Shown here: in pieces, positions 23,288 through 35,500 of the stretch
How the letters are laid out: each line of letters starts with the position of its first letter
How positions within the stretch are numbered: the first letter of the stretch is position 1
DNA from: Euryodendron excelsum
Lineage: Eukaryota; Streptophyta; Magnoliopsida; Ericales; Pentaphylacaceae
Reading direction: 5' to 3'
Length of the DNA: 64,000 bases
NCBI GenBank assembly: GCA_033060915.1
Contig: CM065385.1
Coordinates: forward strand, 19,418,001 to 19,482,000
Translations under genes and position numbers: made by a program
The notes under the pieces: generated by a model
Database searches by the model: none
The model's input: only the letters and a program-made list of their open reading frames with translations
Told to the model about the DNA's origin: nothing

Positions 23288-23900
23288 CCTATAAGTGGAT
23301 TCGAGCCATGAAAAGCTCCTAGCTACCGCTTTTTAGGAGTCCATCAAATTTAGCATCATTATCATCAGATTACAGTTTGCATTAAATGCCATCATATTTC
23401 ATGACTGATTTTGCTATTATTTTGTAGAGAAAGTTTAAATACTTGTAATCTAAATATCTATTTTTGCTTTATGTCTTTACTTTACACCTTTACTTTTTGT
23501 CTTTATTTTCTCACCCGACTGAATGACAGGATGTATGACAAAATGTATGGCAAAATGTATGATAGGATGGATGTACAGGTTGCGTGCGTGCGTTATGGAT
23601 GTGACGTGGCGGTCAAACACTCTTCCCGTTTTCAAAAAAAAAATGCACACATACTCGCAGGGCACAAAGAATTCAATATAACATTTGCATTTAACCCTTT
23701 CTACGTTATAGCTAGATAGGAGTGCCTAGTAAGCCTCGACATCGAACGACACTTCGCTTGGATCACCAACCTATAATGGCCACCCCCGAGAAGGGGGCCT
23801 AGGTTTTAAGATCTAGGAACCAAGCTTTTTAGTAAGCATTAGTAACCTCTAATACCCTTATGCTGCATGTAGCATCCATAGGAAGAGCCTCTGAAACCTT
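23288..23900 (+). other. Leader of the older Tat/Ogre-like element
   Basis: The block 23745-23856 (GGATCACCAACCTATAATGG, GGGGGCCTAGGTTTTAAGAT) matches the minus-strand block 15210-15100 of the first element at a similar distance from the PBS. A short AAATGTATGaCA direct repeat is at 23530-23570. No coding frame of note follows, so the rest of this element is lost or beyond recognition. Confidence 0.6.
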
Positions 23901-26142
23901 GCATTATCAAGACACAATGCAAATTTAAAAAAAAATTATTTGAAGGGAGTCGCCCCATTTTCATATCTATCAAATATTAAATTAGTATCATGTACAAAGA
24001 GTCATCTGTATTTACTGTAAAAAAACCATGACTCTACACGAGTTCCAATAGACTCAAGTCATTTTATCTCATGTATAGCAAAAACCTTAGTAGACGGGAT
24101 ACACTTATTCCCTCGGAAAGGTACAAACTACCCAAAAACTTCAGAGGTCCATAACCTAAGAATATTTCATGGCATGCATAGAGAATGTATGTTCGAGAGA
24201 ACCCTATTTTCTCTCTTCACAAGAAGTTGGATTGTCAAAAGCAAATCCAGAGTCAGCAAATCCAAGTAATCATACCACCTGGAAGCAATGATCAACCTAA
24301 ATGCTACCTAAATTGTTAGAAGAACAAGAAGACCTAGCATAGGTTCATGATTTTCCAAAAAAGATGTTTCCCCTTCCCCAATGTATTTGTAATTTTGATA
24401 CATTGAATCATGAGAACTGCTAAAGGAAAAATTCTACCTCATGAATGAATGACCAAAATTACCATCTCATTGTCTTAATGCATAAATGTATGGTATAGGG
24501 CCCAGGTAAGATATGTCCAAATGACAAGGACAAAAGTCCAACTTCTTGCGAACCATATCATACTAGACTCTCTCTAGTAGAGAAAACCCCCTTGGGACAA
24601 GCATATATTTCCCCAACCCTAGATAGTCTTAATCCTCAGTTGCCAAATTCTCGCGTTTGTGATTGTGCTCTTTTTGTATTAATCAAATCCCATAATCACG
24701 TATCTATCCTTTGATACAATTCTTCAATACTTGATTGAGTGTCAAGCTCTACGACACCTCTGGAATCCTCCAAGAACTAAACTCAAATCCACAACTGCCA
24801 TCAACTCCTTCAAGACATCAACCAACAAAGGACGAAGGTTGATTTTGTTAAGAATCTAATTGGGAGCCTCTTCTAGGTTTGTAAAAACCTTAAGAATACT
24901 TTTCTATGTAGCTCTGCTCTCATAGAAACCCTCTAAATACAATATAACTTCTTCAATCAATCTCTTAGAGGTCTTAGGCTTCTTTTGGCCCTCTTATAAT
25001 CACATATTTATAGTGGAGGCATTTTAGGATTTTCGGACTTCCATTCTGGTCAAAATTGTTCCCAACATTGTGCTTTCCAAAATTCTAGAATTTTCTATTA
25101 TGCTAGAGCAAAATGGATTGAAATCATCAGTCACAAGTTCCCTTGTTAAACCTTCAATTGAAGGCGATTGAGATTGATGGAAGGTATCGTAATACTCTAA
25201 TTAACAACTAGACTCTGAATCTTCAATTGAGACAGGTATCAAAAATTTCTAACTATCACCATTTAGTAAATCTTCAATTGACAGCTATCGAAAAGTATCG
25301 AAACTACAAAACATACAAATTTTGAACTGGGAAGATTTATGACCATTCAGTAAATCTTCAATCGAGAGCTATCAAAAAGTATCAAAACTACAAAGCATTC
25401 AAATCTTCAACTGAAGAGATTAGTCAAACATCTCTTAGCCAATGCTTGAATGATAGATGCTCAACTCACATACTAGCCTTGATTACTTGTGACTTACAAC
25501 ACTTCGAAACTACAATATAAGATTATAATGAAAAAATGTGAAGTACAATAGTTAGTTTATGGAATTAGCCAACATACATAAGATCTAACAAAAATAATTG
25601 CCATGAGATCCAAATGCTACATAGTTGATCCCAACAGTAACTTTCAGTAGGTGGTCCCCTAGACTATTCAAGTATGGGTTGATTAATAAAAAAATAAACT
25701 CATAAAATCAAGATTCAAACAGGACAACAATAGGTAATAATCCTGCCATTTTTGCAAAAGCGTGGTATCAATGGAAAAATTAGGCTATTTTTGTATATCT
25801 TACACCATTTCCAAAAATCAAAATTAGCCCTTATTCAAATTCCAATGTATATATATAAAAAAAAAAAAAGAATTTAGCCCTTATTCTCGTCAAAATTAAT
25901 TTTCCTGAAATTTGGGAGGAAATTCTATTTTCAATCCCTTTGTCAAACTCAAAAATTCATTTTCAAAATTTCAATAAGATGAAGAAGTATTTTTCACCTC
26001 ATTTTTCCATATCAAATAAATTTTGAATAAATTATTTATACATAATTATCATTCAGAATGTAACTTGTGATGCTAAACAAGAGAGAAGATATAGAGAAAT
26101 GTGAAGACATTCGAAATTTTAGGGACTTATATAAGTTTAACT
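23901..26142. other. Intergenic or unrecognised repeat, no gene seen
   Basis: AT-rich with frequent stops in all frames. Near-repeats of CTTCAATTGAnAGCTATCGA AAGTATC occur at about 25150-25420 (four decayed copies of roughly 60-130 bp). I recognise no protein domain. Confidence 0.5.
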
Positions 26143-26375
26143 GCAACCCTAAGTGGTTGGCCTGGTAATTAAGGCTTAAGGCTTGTGAGTTTGCTCGCTC
26201 TAAGGCCTCAAGTTCGAAACTTCTTAGGTGCTATCAACTCCTTGAGGCTACCCTCAGGGTCTTTGGCTTGATATTTACTTGGTTTGTGTGAGACAAGGGG
26301 ACTATACACGGCCCGGAATTAGTTGAGGTGCGCGCAAGCTGGTCTGAACACCCGGTTAGCAAAAAAAAGTAAAAC
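26143..26375 (+). mobile_element. Au-type SINE
   Basis: About 230 bp. The 5' half carries a Pol III A-box-like GGTTGGCCTGGT and a B box AGTTCGAAAC. The 3' part ends with TTAGTTGAGGTGCGCGCAAG, CTGGTCTGAACACCCGGTTAG and an A-run, the conserved tail of the Au SINE family of flowering plants. TTTAACT at 26136-26142 and 26376-26382 is a plausible target-site duplication. Non-autonomous, moved by LINE machinery. Confidence 0.82.
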
Positions 26376-26872
26376 TTTAACTACTATGTACAGAAGTATG
26401 AAACAATACATAGTTATTCCTAATCACCTATACATATTGAATATGACATGATTGGCCTCTTACAAGTACTTTTTTTGGGGACAAATTCTATCACAAAGAG
26501 AATCTGATTAATACTATCCTTTCGGGCCCCATCTTGACCCTTTCTTTAACATATCTCCCATTGTTTCACAGTGTCTTGACCAACCATTCCGAGGACCCAA
26601 AAAAAAAGCAAACTATGCCATGTCTTGTCCATAACTAACTGTTGCTTCTAGAAAACCATACGGACAAATCCAACGCTAGGATGCCCTTGAAACATTACCT
26701 TACAAAGCTTTCAGCAGCTGAGCATACAAAGCTAGCTGCACCTTTCAAATTTCAAACAACCTTTATAATTTGCCTAGGGAAGAAGAAAAAACACAAAAGT
26801 TTGTTTGAACATAGAAAAAGAGGGAAAAGACTTTGAAAGGTAGTTTAAAACAAAACTTTAGAAGAAGAATGT
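26376..26872. other. Short intergenic stretch, no gene seen
   Basis: AT-rich sequence with no domain; a 64-codon frame at 26642-26836 is lysine-rich low complexity and is not taken as a gene. Confidence 0.5.
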
Positions 26873-28208
26873 TAGGACTTATGTTAGTTGGCAAATTCCG
26901 TAGATTAAAAAAAACTTTATTTGTAATGCATTCTTATTCTCTATGTAGTTGTTAGCTTGATAACTGATAGAGATTATAGAGAAGTTTTTGTTTGGGGTAG
27001 GTTATTTAAACTAATGCTAAGGAAGGTTTGGACAACATTAAAAAATGAATGAGGAAACTTCAAGATCAAAGTTCGGCTGTGGCCCCTTTCTCACTCCAGC
27101 CAGGCGCCAACGAGAATCAAGAAAAATAGCCAGTAAGTTTCACCTAACTCTCGACCCAGCGAGAATTAGACTTTTCATCCAGTAACTTTATCTCAAGTCC
27201 CGCTAAGGTTTTGCCCTTGCGAAATCGTAAAGGAAGATCTTGCCCAGGTCTCGCTCCAGCGAGATTGCAAATAGGTGATTCCTCCCCTTTCTCACCCCAG
27301 CAAGAATCATCTGACCTTATAGATTTGGAAACTTGGAAAACCTAATTTTGAAGGGTTTTGGACTAATTTGGAAGTCTAGGATTACCCAAGGTCTCCTATT
27401 GTAAATATAAGGTTAGAGGAAGGCCAAAATCAGGGTTCTACACCCCCTCTCTGCAGCCTTAGAAGAGTATACACTATCATAGAGATATTATGGAGAGAGC
27501 TTATTATTAATATGTTTAAAGTCATAGAAGCCTCTCTCTATTCCTTGGCAAAAAGAACTTTATATCTTCATCAATTTAGTCTTGGTGGTGCATCAAGATT
27601 GGAATTCATGGCGTCAAATTCATCATGGTCCAAGTGTGGGAGAATGGTGAATCGCAGTGTGTGCTAGCAAGTTTAGTTCCACTTAGATTTGTGGATTTTG
27701 AATGGTGTAGTTATAAGTTGTGCTTATGAATCGTTCATGGATTATAATGCTTAGAGATTGGACTAGATGTCTAGTGTTTGGTGGATTCTGGCAGTGTTGC
27801 GATGTTCACACTTAAGCAATTACTGAAGAACTATATCTTGGGTGGATCGATACATGAGCATGGTGTTCAGCTAATACAAGGAGAGCATGCCAGAAAGCAC
27901 GAGGATTCATCACCTGAGGATTGGGATATCTAGGATTGGATTGTAAGTTGACTATCTTGTATTCAGTTCTTGAAAGTGATTGCCTGGCTAGATTAAGTCT
28001 TGTGGTTTTTTCTTGGTTTGAGTTTGCACGCTAAAAACATCATGTGTTTTGTCTTGTGTGTGATTGATTTATTCTTAATTATGCATGACACGTGATTGTG
28101 AATGACTTGAACTTATCCATGAACTAATAACGGATTAGATAGACTACTAGTTATAATCAAGCACTCCACCAAGTGAAGGTAAATTCATGTAGTTCAAAAA
28201 ATTGTAAT
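26873..28208 (+). repeat. Possible degenerate Copia LTR
   Basis: Starts near TGTTAGGACTTATGTTAG and ends just before an initiator-Met-type PBS at 28209. Inside, TCTCGCTCCAGCGAGATT-like units repeat several times (27085-27320), which is unlike host gene sequence. The borders are inferred from the PBS and a TG start; no second copy exists in the window. Confidence 0.35.
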
Positions 28209-28220
28209 TAGTATCAAAGC
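28209..28220 (+). other. Possible Copia PBS (tRNA-iMet type)
   Basis: TAGTATCAAAGC matches the common TGGTATCAGAGC primer site at 10 of 12 positions. No gag follows. Confidence 0.4.
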
Positions 28221-29517
28221 GAGACACTAAAAAATTATTTTCAAATAGAAATTTTTTTTTACTAGAGTGAGTTCTTGATTATCGATTATATGGATTTATC
28301 AAATGATAAATTGTCTATTAAGAGACTACAATTGTTAAGGATGATAGTTTATGACAGTTTAGGATTTTGTGTATCATGTTTATCTTTCAGCATTAGTGCT
28401 ACAATCTTATTTGCATTTTTTATTCTGTTTGATTTTTTTAAAACAATTTAAAATATACAAAAAGTTTCTTTTGTGATTGCGCATCTTGATGATTTAATGG
28501 CATCTATGCTTAAATTTAATAATGATAATGATGCGTAGTCTATTGTGTAGAACTCATATGCCTCACTAAGGTTTAATTCTTTCCTCTCTATTTGAGTAAT
28601 GGTTTTCATGTTGGTGAGCCTAGTGTCATTTGCGCACACTCAATCTATTGACCTTGTTGAAATCATGTGTGTGTTTACTGTTAGTTTGTACTATTATCAT
28701 GTTTTTTTAGAAAAGGACATACTATATTGACTTATAACTATACGCCTAATATCATTGTTAATTTCTACATACCCCCATGTGACTCGGTTGTTTTGGTTTT
28801 CTTTCATCCTATGGAAAAAAAAAAAAAAAAAACAAAAGTTGAATTTTGCATGATGGAAAAGGCTACCAGTGAGTTTAAGTATAGCTACCATTGTCCAAAG
28901 TGAACTGAAAAAGATAAAATAAAATAAAAAGACAAAAGGAGAAGGCTATCTACTCATGTGTGTGAAAGCCACCATTGCATTGCATGATATATTCCAACTG
29001 GAGAGATAGGGTTTGCTTATCATGTGTATGTGTATGTGTTAAGGGGGAGAATTCATTGTTATATCAACAAAACATTTTCTATCCTAGCGTGTCTAACGGT
29101 CTAAACGAGCTAAACGGTCCAAACGAAGCAGTTTCAGATGCATTTCTAGTCCTATTTTAAGGCACATAAGCCCATGGAGTTCTAATGCCAGTTCCCAGTG
29201 ATCCAAGTATGTAGGACATAACTAGGTTTACTTCTAGTAGTGCGGGCTTTCTAAGAATTTGAATAGTCTTATTAACATTATCTTTACTAGTATTTTTAAA
29301 CAAGTGTTGATACATATTTAGTTCACTATATACACACACATGGTTGTTTTCATGAACATTATCATTTATATAACAAAACACATCTGATTTTGAAAATGTC
29401 GTACGTGGCATTTTCATCTAACGGATGATATTTATCTCATTTTGATTCTACGTTGGAGATCATTCATAAATTCTCCTTGCACCTTCAAATCCTGCCCAAA
29501 TCTATCAGGTGGGTCCT

Positions 29518-29519
<2 letters not shown>
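28221..29519. other. AT-rich stretch, no gene seen
   Basis: Stops in all frames, poly-A/poly-T runs (for example 28813-28831). No domain recognised. Confidence 0.5.

Positions 29520-29554
<35 letters not shown>
29520..29554. repeat. (CT)n microsatellite
   Basis: About 17 uninterrupted CT dinucleotides, preceded by GGTGGGTCCTGTC. A similar flank precedes the next CT tract, suggesting a duplicated unit. Confidence 0.97.
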
Positions 29555-29557
<3 letters not shown>

Positions 29558-30033
29558 TTTGTATTACAATGTACGAAAAACCAAGAGCAGGTGTTCATTG
29601 GAGCGTTGCAGAGGAGAGTTTGAAAGGGGAGCATTAAATACACATGAGATTTGATCCAGAGGTTAAGAATACTTTTATTGTGAATTCAATGGATGAGATC
29701 ATTTGGTCAACTTCTCTTACCTTTCAAATATGTCAAATTTATACTTATAACACCTATTACTATACAGCGATTGGTGGGCAGATGAAAGTGAGCATGCTTA
29801 CTACTGGGTTTTTTTTTTTTGAAAAATGTAAAAGACATATTTTGATCTGGTGAATGGTATTTATTTTGGTTTTAATGGAACAATTCAGATCAATTTTACA
29901 CCTCAGCTTTTCATTTCAACTCCCGCTCAAAGTCAGCCAGTGGGTCCCAATTCAATGTCTCTACATCAGATGCTCCTAACAACTTTTCTCTTCCTTCATT
30001 TTGATTGCAATGAGCAATGGCCATCAAATGCTC

Positions 30034-30036
<3 letters not shown>

Positions 30037-30110
<74 letters not shown>
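30037..30110. repeat. (CT)n microsatellite
   Basis: About 37 CT dinucleotides. Open frames across it are only repeats of Ser-Leu or Arg-Glu and are not genes. Confidence 0.97.
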
Positions 30111-30113
<3 letters not shown>

Positions 30114-31550
30114 CTTCTTTTCATTTTATTCACTATCAGCAATGGCCGAAGCTCACCTCGTTTCTTTCTCTCGTTTTCTTTTCCTTTTCCTAATTCTATC
30201 ACTTCGACCACTGTAGCAGCAACAACCATAACAACTTGGCCGAGCACCAATAACCCAAGTGTGCAGTGGTCTTTTTGGAAAGAGAAAAGGAGAAATGAAG
30301 CATGTTTTAGTGAAAGTGGCAGAGGCATTGGGTTGTCTATGATGGGAGAAATATCTTATTTAATAAACATTGTAAATATTTTAAAGGGATTTTTTAAGAA
30401 TCCTGGCAGAACGTGGAGCCACAGAACTGGAGGAGCCGCACCCGTCACCCAAAGATAGTTGCTGGACATTTCTCACTTCATGCTACCAGAATCCTTGGAG
30501 TCGGTTTTCCTCTCTCTTCTTTTCGCTTTCTATTTCCAGATGAGTGGAAATATCTTTGATTCGCTATCTGTATAACCTTGATTTTCAACTTAGCCACCAT
30601 AATTTTTGCAGTGATATAATGAAGCTAAGAACTAATGTTGAGAGTTGCAAAGTCGAGAGGCCTGCCAAGAGAAAGTTGGTGGTGCGTGGGCCACTACAAC
30701 AAGTAGTGCTCGAGGTTGGTCTTTTGGGAGCCAAAGTTGCTAGACTGCAGAAGTTTTGGTAGATGGGTGAGAAGTTGAAACATGGGGGCAAAGGTGGGCC
30801 AGAGGGCAGAAGTTTTGGTCTGAGAAGCAGCTTGGGCTTATGGTTAAGAAAACTACTAGAGTTTTGTTTTGTTTTATTAGTTGATTGTTGTCTATTGGTT
30901 AATAAAGGGTAAATGACAGAAATAGAAGTAAATAATTGTAGCTGCTACTTAAAGAAATGAACCAACAGACCAAAGGTATAAAGTGTTGAGAGCTTTTGTA
31001 ATCAATGGGTGTTTAATTTGATGAAGTGAAAAAATCCCTAGTTAGCATTTACACCAATCAAACTTTCAAGTAGATTCGCAAAGCTTGCAAGGAAGTAATG
31101 CGCATATGGAATTATCTTGAGAATTGTGGTAGGGTTTTAAAAGAAAATAAAGAAATGAAAAGGGATGCTTTCTTTTATATGGAAAGGGAAGCAGGACGCT
31201 TATATTTGTTAGGTTATACCAATTATTGCTAATTGAAAATTTGTGAAGTTGGAAATTGAATATTTTTTGTTTGTTAGATATTTTATTTTCATCTTGCTAT
31301 GTGATCTCTCCCAATCCATTGCATCTCTTTCAGTTTTTTTTTTTGTGGATTAGAAGGCAAGATTTTCTTATTTCAGTACAAATTTCAATTTCCAACAATG
31401 TCTTAACTACAAATTGTGAAAAAGGTTAATTGATTTTGCTTTTAATCCCATGGCCATAATAGATTTTTTACTTTTCATTTTTTGCTCAAAGATATTAAAA
31501 GTCAAATTGAATTCAATACTAATTTTTCTTGGAGTATTGTAGTCACGTAT
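30111..31550. other. Intergenic, no gene seen
   Basis: Short frames only (up to about 70 codons), none with a known motif. AT-rich, with poly-T runs. Confidence 0.5.
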
Positions 31551-31815
31551 TATAACCACACTAGATATGACCCGTGCCTACGGTACTCCCAATAGTTTAA
31601 TCCGACGGTTTATAACCACACTAGACATGAAAATGTACTAGAGACACAATTTGATCCGATGGTTGGAGTTGATTTTTTTGTCCAATCTATGCCTAAGATT
31701 AGTTCTCAGCTTCTCTCACCTTTTATTTTCCCTCCCACAAACATCAACGCTGATGGGCCCACTTCAGATCAGAAGATTAGTGCTGACAGTGCCTACAGCA
31801 CTCCCATAACTCAAT
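31551..31815 (-). mobile_element. Possible Helitron 3' terminus (minus strand) with duplicated ends
   Basis: On the minus strand GGGAGTACCGTAGGCACGG is followed by GTCATAT and CTAG|T: a short stem (CCGT/ACGG) then the CTAG-T end expected of a Helitron. TTATAACCACACTAGA occurs twice (31551 and 31612), and a homologous hairpin segment (GGGAGTGCTGTAGGCACTG, minus) lies at about 31812-31780. The matching 5' end is not found. Confidence 0.35.
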
Positions 31816-34189
31816 TTTTTGAAATATCTAAGAGATACATTTAGTTACAACTGCTAGGATTTGTTTTGATTTCAGTTCAAGGGCCAAGTTCAGTTTTGGT
31901 CCTCATCTTTTGATCACAATTCCCCCCAAGTATGCCTCCTCTGCCCCTCTTTCTCTTTTAACGTCTTTATAGCATAGGAAAAGTCTATAGAAAAGAAGTG
32001 TGGCGGAGGTAAACTTACTTTTTGGATAAGTGTGCAATGAAACATAACCATTTTAAAAAATATGAATGTTAGCATAAAAGAAGACTCATCTGGAAAATGT
32101 GGGTCTCAGGGTCTCCTCTTCACGCTCACTATTACCTTTTTTTCTATATCTAAAACCCACCCTTCTCACAACCGACTCACTGGGAGCAGAGCCATTTTGT
32201 AGAAACAAGACAGAGAGGAGGGAAAGGAAGAGAAAGTAAAGAGAGAGCCAAGAGGCCATGGGCGAAACCACCCCATTTGGCCACACCAGTCTATCCTTCT
32301 TATCCTTTCTTCTTCTTTTGTTCTTTTTCCTTCTTTTCTTTTTTCTTCCTCAGCTCTCACTGGTCAACTCCACAGCTGGCCCTTTCTTCTCTTTGTTTTT
32401 CCGTTTTTCTTTTATCTCCTTCTTTCATCTCCATAAGGCGAGTGTTACTATGTTGCAGCCATGTTGGCTTTTGGGAACTATGTGTGGAGGTGATTCGGAA
32501 TGGAAGGAGGGATGAGATAGGAAGGGTAGTGGCTGCCCCCTCGGTTGTTCTTTATTGTTGGCAAGCTCATGCGGTTCATCTCACCTTTTCTCAAGCATCT
32601 CCCATTCATAAAGGTTTGGATTTTTTTTATCATTTTTATTTCAAGTTTACTCCTTTTAGGATTTTTATTTGCTTTAACTATTCAGTTGTTTAGAGTTCAG
32701 GATTCCTTTGCCTTTTTCTCAAGCATTTATCTGTTCTATTTTGTTAACTTTTTTTTATACTGATTTAAATTTTTTTTAATTTTTTTTTACCCATGGATAG
32801 AAGAAGAGAACACAAAAGATAAGAAGAAAGAGGCAATGGTGGTTGATGATGCTTCGGTGGTAGAGGAGAAGTGGCCGTGTGCTTTAAGTGGTGGTGGCTG
32901 TTGAGATGACGGCCGGTGATGGGTTGCCAGAGACGAAGAAAAAAATTAAGAACACCCAATAGTTCTCAGTTACTATAGTTCTGCATCAAAGAAAATAGTA
33001 GGCTTCAGTTTCATCAAACTATGGCAAGGGCTAATGGGCTTCTGCAGTCAACCCACCAACCAAACCAGACCCTCCAGGTTTTGGTGTCATTTTTTTTACT
33101 TTTTATATTTTTATGTGAGACTTTGATTCTTTAATTTTCGTTTCCATTTCTCAGAAATTGATAATAAAGGTTTCCCATATTGGGTTTCTTTTGATTATAA
33201 AGCTTTCATCTAATTATTGAACCTTGTATTTTGATTTCTATGTTTTCTCTTTTTTTTTTTTTTTTTTTTTTGTTCAGAGAACTTATTGTTGTAAGAGAAA
33301 TTACTCATTGTTGGCTCAACAAAAATAAAAAAAATGAAATTCCTCATAGTCTGGAATAAACTTTCTTACAGTTAGAGTAATTCGTGATGTTCAATCAATG
33401 AATTGTGTAGGAGATTTTTTAGGAAGTTTCAAAACTGCTTCCAATGGTTATAACCTCAAAAGTCATAACTTTTGGGAAAAAGTTACTTCAGTGTTTATAT
33501 AAGGCCATGGCATTATGTTTTTATATATATCTTTACAATCAACACTTGCCGTTTTCTTCCTTCTCTTCATCTTTCTTATTTTCATATTATCTTTGGACAA
33601 TTGCCATCATAGGCAAGTTCTTAAGACTTTTCAGTGTATGCAAATATTGAAGAAACAGTGGTTGCGATTAGGGTTGAATCTTGGAGTTGTTAATTGTTCA
33701 CCGATACCTTCGCATAAGGAGGCAATAACAGCTTTAGGACAGAGATCATACAACTCTCTAAATTACAGGCCAGTCCATTCTTTACTGTATACATATTAGA
33801 TTCAATAACTATGTTGTCTTCTTAATCTTTTTATACAGATTTTCATTATCATTCTAATGCTGTTAATCTGTTATTAAAAAATATATATGCATACATATAC
33901 ATAAATGAATTCATATACGGTTACAGCTTGAATATCTGTATATTATCTGTTGTAAGTTTTGTATTGATGTGAATATACATTTAAATCGTAGTTATCTGAT
34001 ATTTAAATCGTAATTATCGGTTTTGTTTTAGGATTATATAGTTTCCGTATACAGACGTAATTCCAATATATACGTCTGCAGGTTATTGGAAAAGTTGTTG
34101 ACTTTTTGTGCATTAAACGTTGTTGGCTATTTTTAAAATTCTAAATAGTGACAGCTTGTTTTTCTTATCTCTAAATCAGTGTTATATTT

Positions 34190-34192
<3 letters not shown>
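31816..34192. other. Intergenic, low-complexity T-rich DNA, no gene seen
   Basis: Contains long T/C-rich runs (32290-32350, 33247-33272). Frames of 60-140 codons here are runs of Phe, Ser and Leu from T-rich sequence and show no domain. Confidence 0.55.

Positions 34193-34222
<30 letters not shown>
34193..34222. repeat. (CT)n microsatellite
   Basis: About 15 CT dinucleotides, some 35 bases before the Copia gag pseudogene start. Confidence 0.95.
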
Positions 34223-34226
<4 letters not shown>

Positions 34227-34257
34227 CTTAATTTCAGTAGTATAATACCAAAGAATT

Positions 34258-35196
34258 ATGGCTTTAAATGAAGAAACAAATAGTGTCAAGCCTGAAAAAT
34301 CTGATGGCCAAAATTTTCGGAGATGGAAAAAAAAGTGCGTTATTGGCTCATCGTGTTAGGCTTAATATCGGTTGTAGACGAATGTCAGTGGAATAATGAG
34401 TTCTCTAGTTGGTTGAATTTCATTGTTACAACAGAATTTTTAGTGTACTTTCTGATCATTTTGAGGATGTGTATCAAACACCACTTCAACTGCCAAGGGT
34501 TTGTGGGATACTTTACTTGAGAGGCTGAGTATGGGAGGGATTATAGATGCTGGTATTAAAAGATTTTCAGTGTCGAAGTTTAATAACTTCAAAATGTTGG
34601 ATGATAAACGTGTGGGTGGGTGATCAAATTCTTGTATTTCAAGAATATTTAAGAGTAGAAAAAGGTGGTACTAGTTTTAGTGAATATTTCAAGGTATCCT
34701 GTTTGATATATTGATATATAAATTACCACCTACATGGACTGATTTTGCATGCTCAAACCCTTAGACATAAACAAGGTGAGTCAACTTTAACCCTAGTTAT
34801 GAACTCACTAAGAGTGGAAGAAAAACATAGAACTACTAACAAACCGCAAGCCGAGAAAAATCCCAAAATTAACTTGGTTGAGAATACTAGTGGGCACAAC
34901 CAAAGTGGGTTCCGAAACAATGGGCACAACCAAGGTGGGTTCCGAAACATCAATAATAGGAATAGGTTTCATCCTAGGGGTGGGTTGGCATTTTAAGAAT
35001 AACAATACAAATCAGTTCAATCATAATCTGAACTGAATCGCCAAGATGATAAAAACAAACCCAAGGGTCAAGAGAGTGGCAATAGACATTGTTATGTATG
35101 TGGCTGGACAAATCATCGTGCAAGAGATTGTTTGTACAAGAAAAAGGCACCATCCATGCCAAATGTCAATACAACTCACAATCAAAAGGAACCAAG
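34258..35196 (+). pseudogene. Ty1/Copia gag pseudogene with CCHC zinc knuckle
   Basis: Starts MALNEETNSVKPEKSDGQNFRR, the usual Copia Gag opening (ligand-like KxDGxNFxRW). Decayed Gag pieces follow in changing frames: GLWDTLLERLSMGG, then KHRTTNKPQAEK and a Gly/Asn/Arg-rich linker with a repeated GHNQGGFRN. A clear zinc knuckle is at 35090-35131 (CYVCGWTNHRARDC, C-X2-C-X4-H-X4-C) followed by Lys residues. Several stops and frameshifts make it non-functional. It ends abruptly at a CACTA-type terminus at 35197. No protease or polymerase follows. Confidence 0.85.
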
Positions 35197-35500
35197 CACT
35201 ACAAGAAAATAAGCTTTTTACTGCACACAAAAAAGTACCGTTAAGTGTTAAAATTTGTGGCGTGGGTATATCAGGTGTTGTGAATACTTTGCGGCACCTT
35301 TTTACTAGCGTAGGTATTTTGGCAGCATTAATGAGTGGCATTTACAAGTGCCATTACAATGAGTACATTTACAACAGTTTTTGTGGCAAAAGCACTAATG
35401 CCGGCTATTCACGACACACTTTGTTGGAAGTGCCAGGATGACAATTTGATTATTGGCAACACTTATTGTTAAAGTGCCGTTAAATGCATCATATTTTTCG
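35197..35500 (+). mobile_element. CACTA-type terminus (5' TIR and subterminal region), partner end not found
   Basis: CACTACAAGAAAATAAGC is a classic plant CACTA TIR start. The next 300 bases are rich in short repeated motifs such as GTGCCGTTA, TGGCAnCAnTT and TTTGCGGCACC, as CACTA subterminal regions are. It cuts into the Copia gag pseudogene. I searched by eye for a matching CTTGTAGTG end with an AAG duplication downstream and found none, so the element is truncated or its other end is overwritten. Confidence 0.6.

Noticed and set aside
29996..30458. Frames with long Ser-Leu or Arg-Glu runs
   Set aside because: Direct translations of the CT microsatellite.
32244..32763. Hydrophobic Phe/Leu/Ser-rich frames resembling membrane proteins
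   Set aside because: T- and C-rich low-complexity DNA gives such frames by chance; several overlapping frames look alike and none has a motif.
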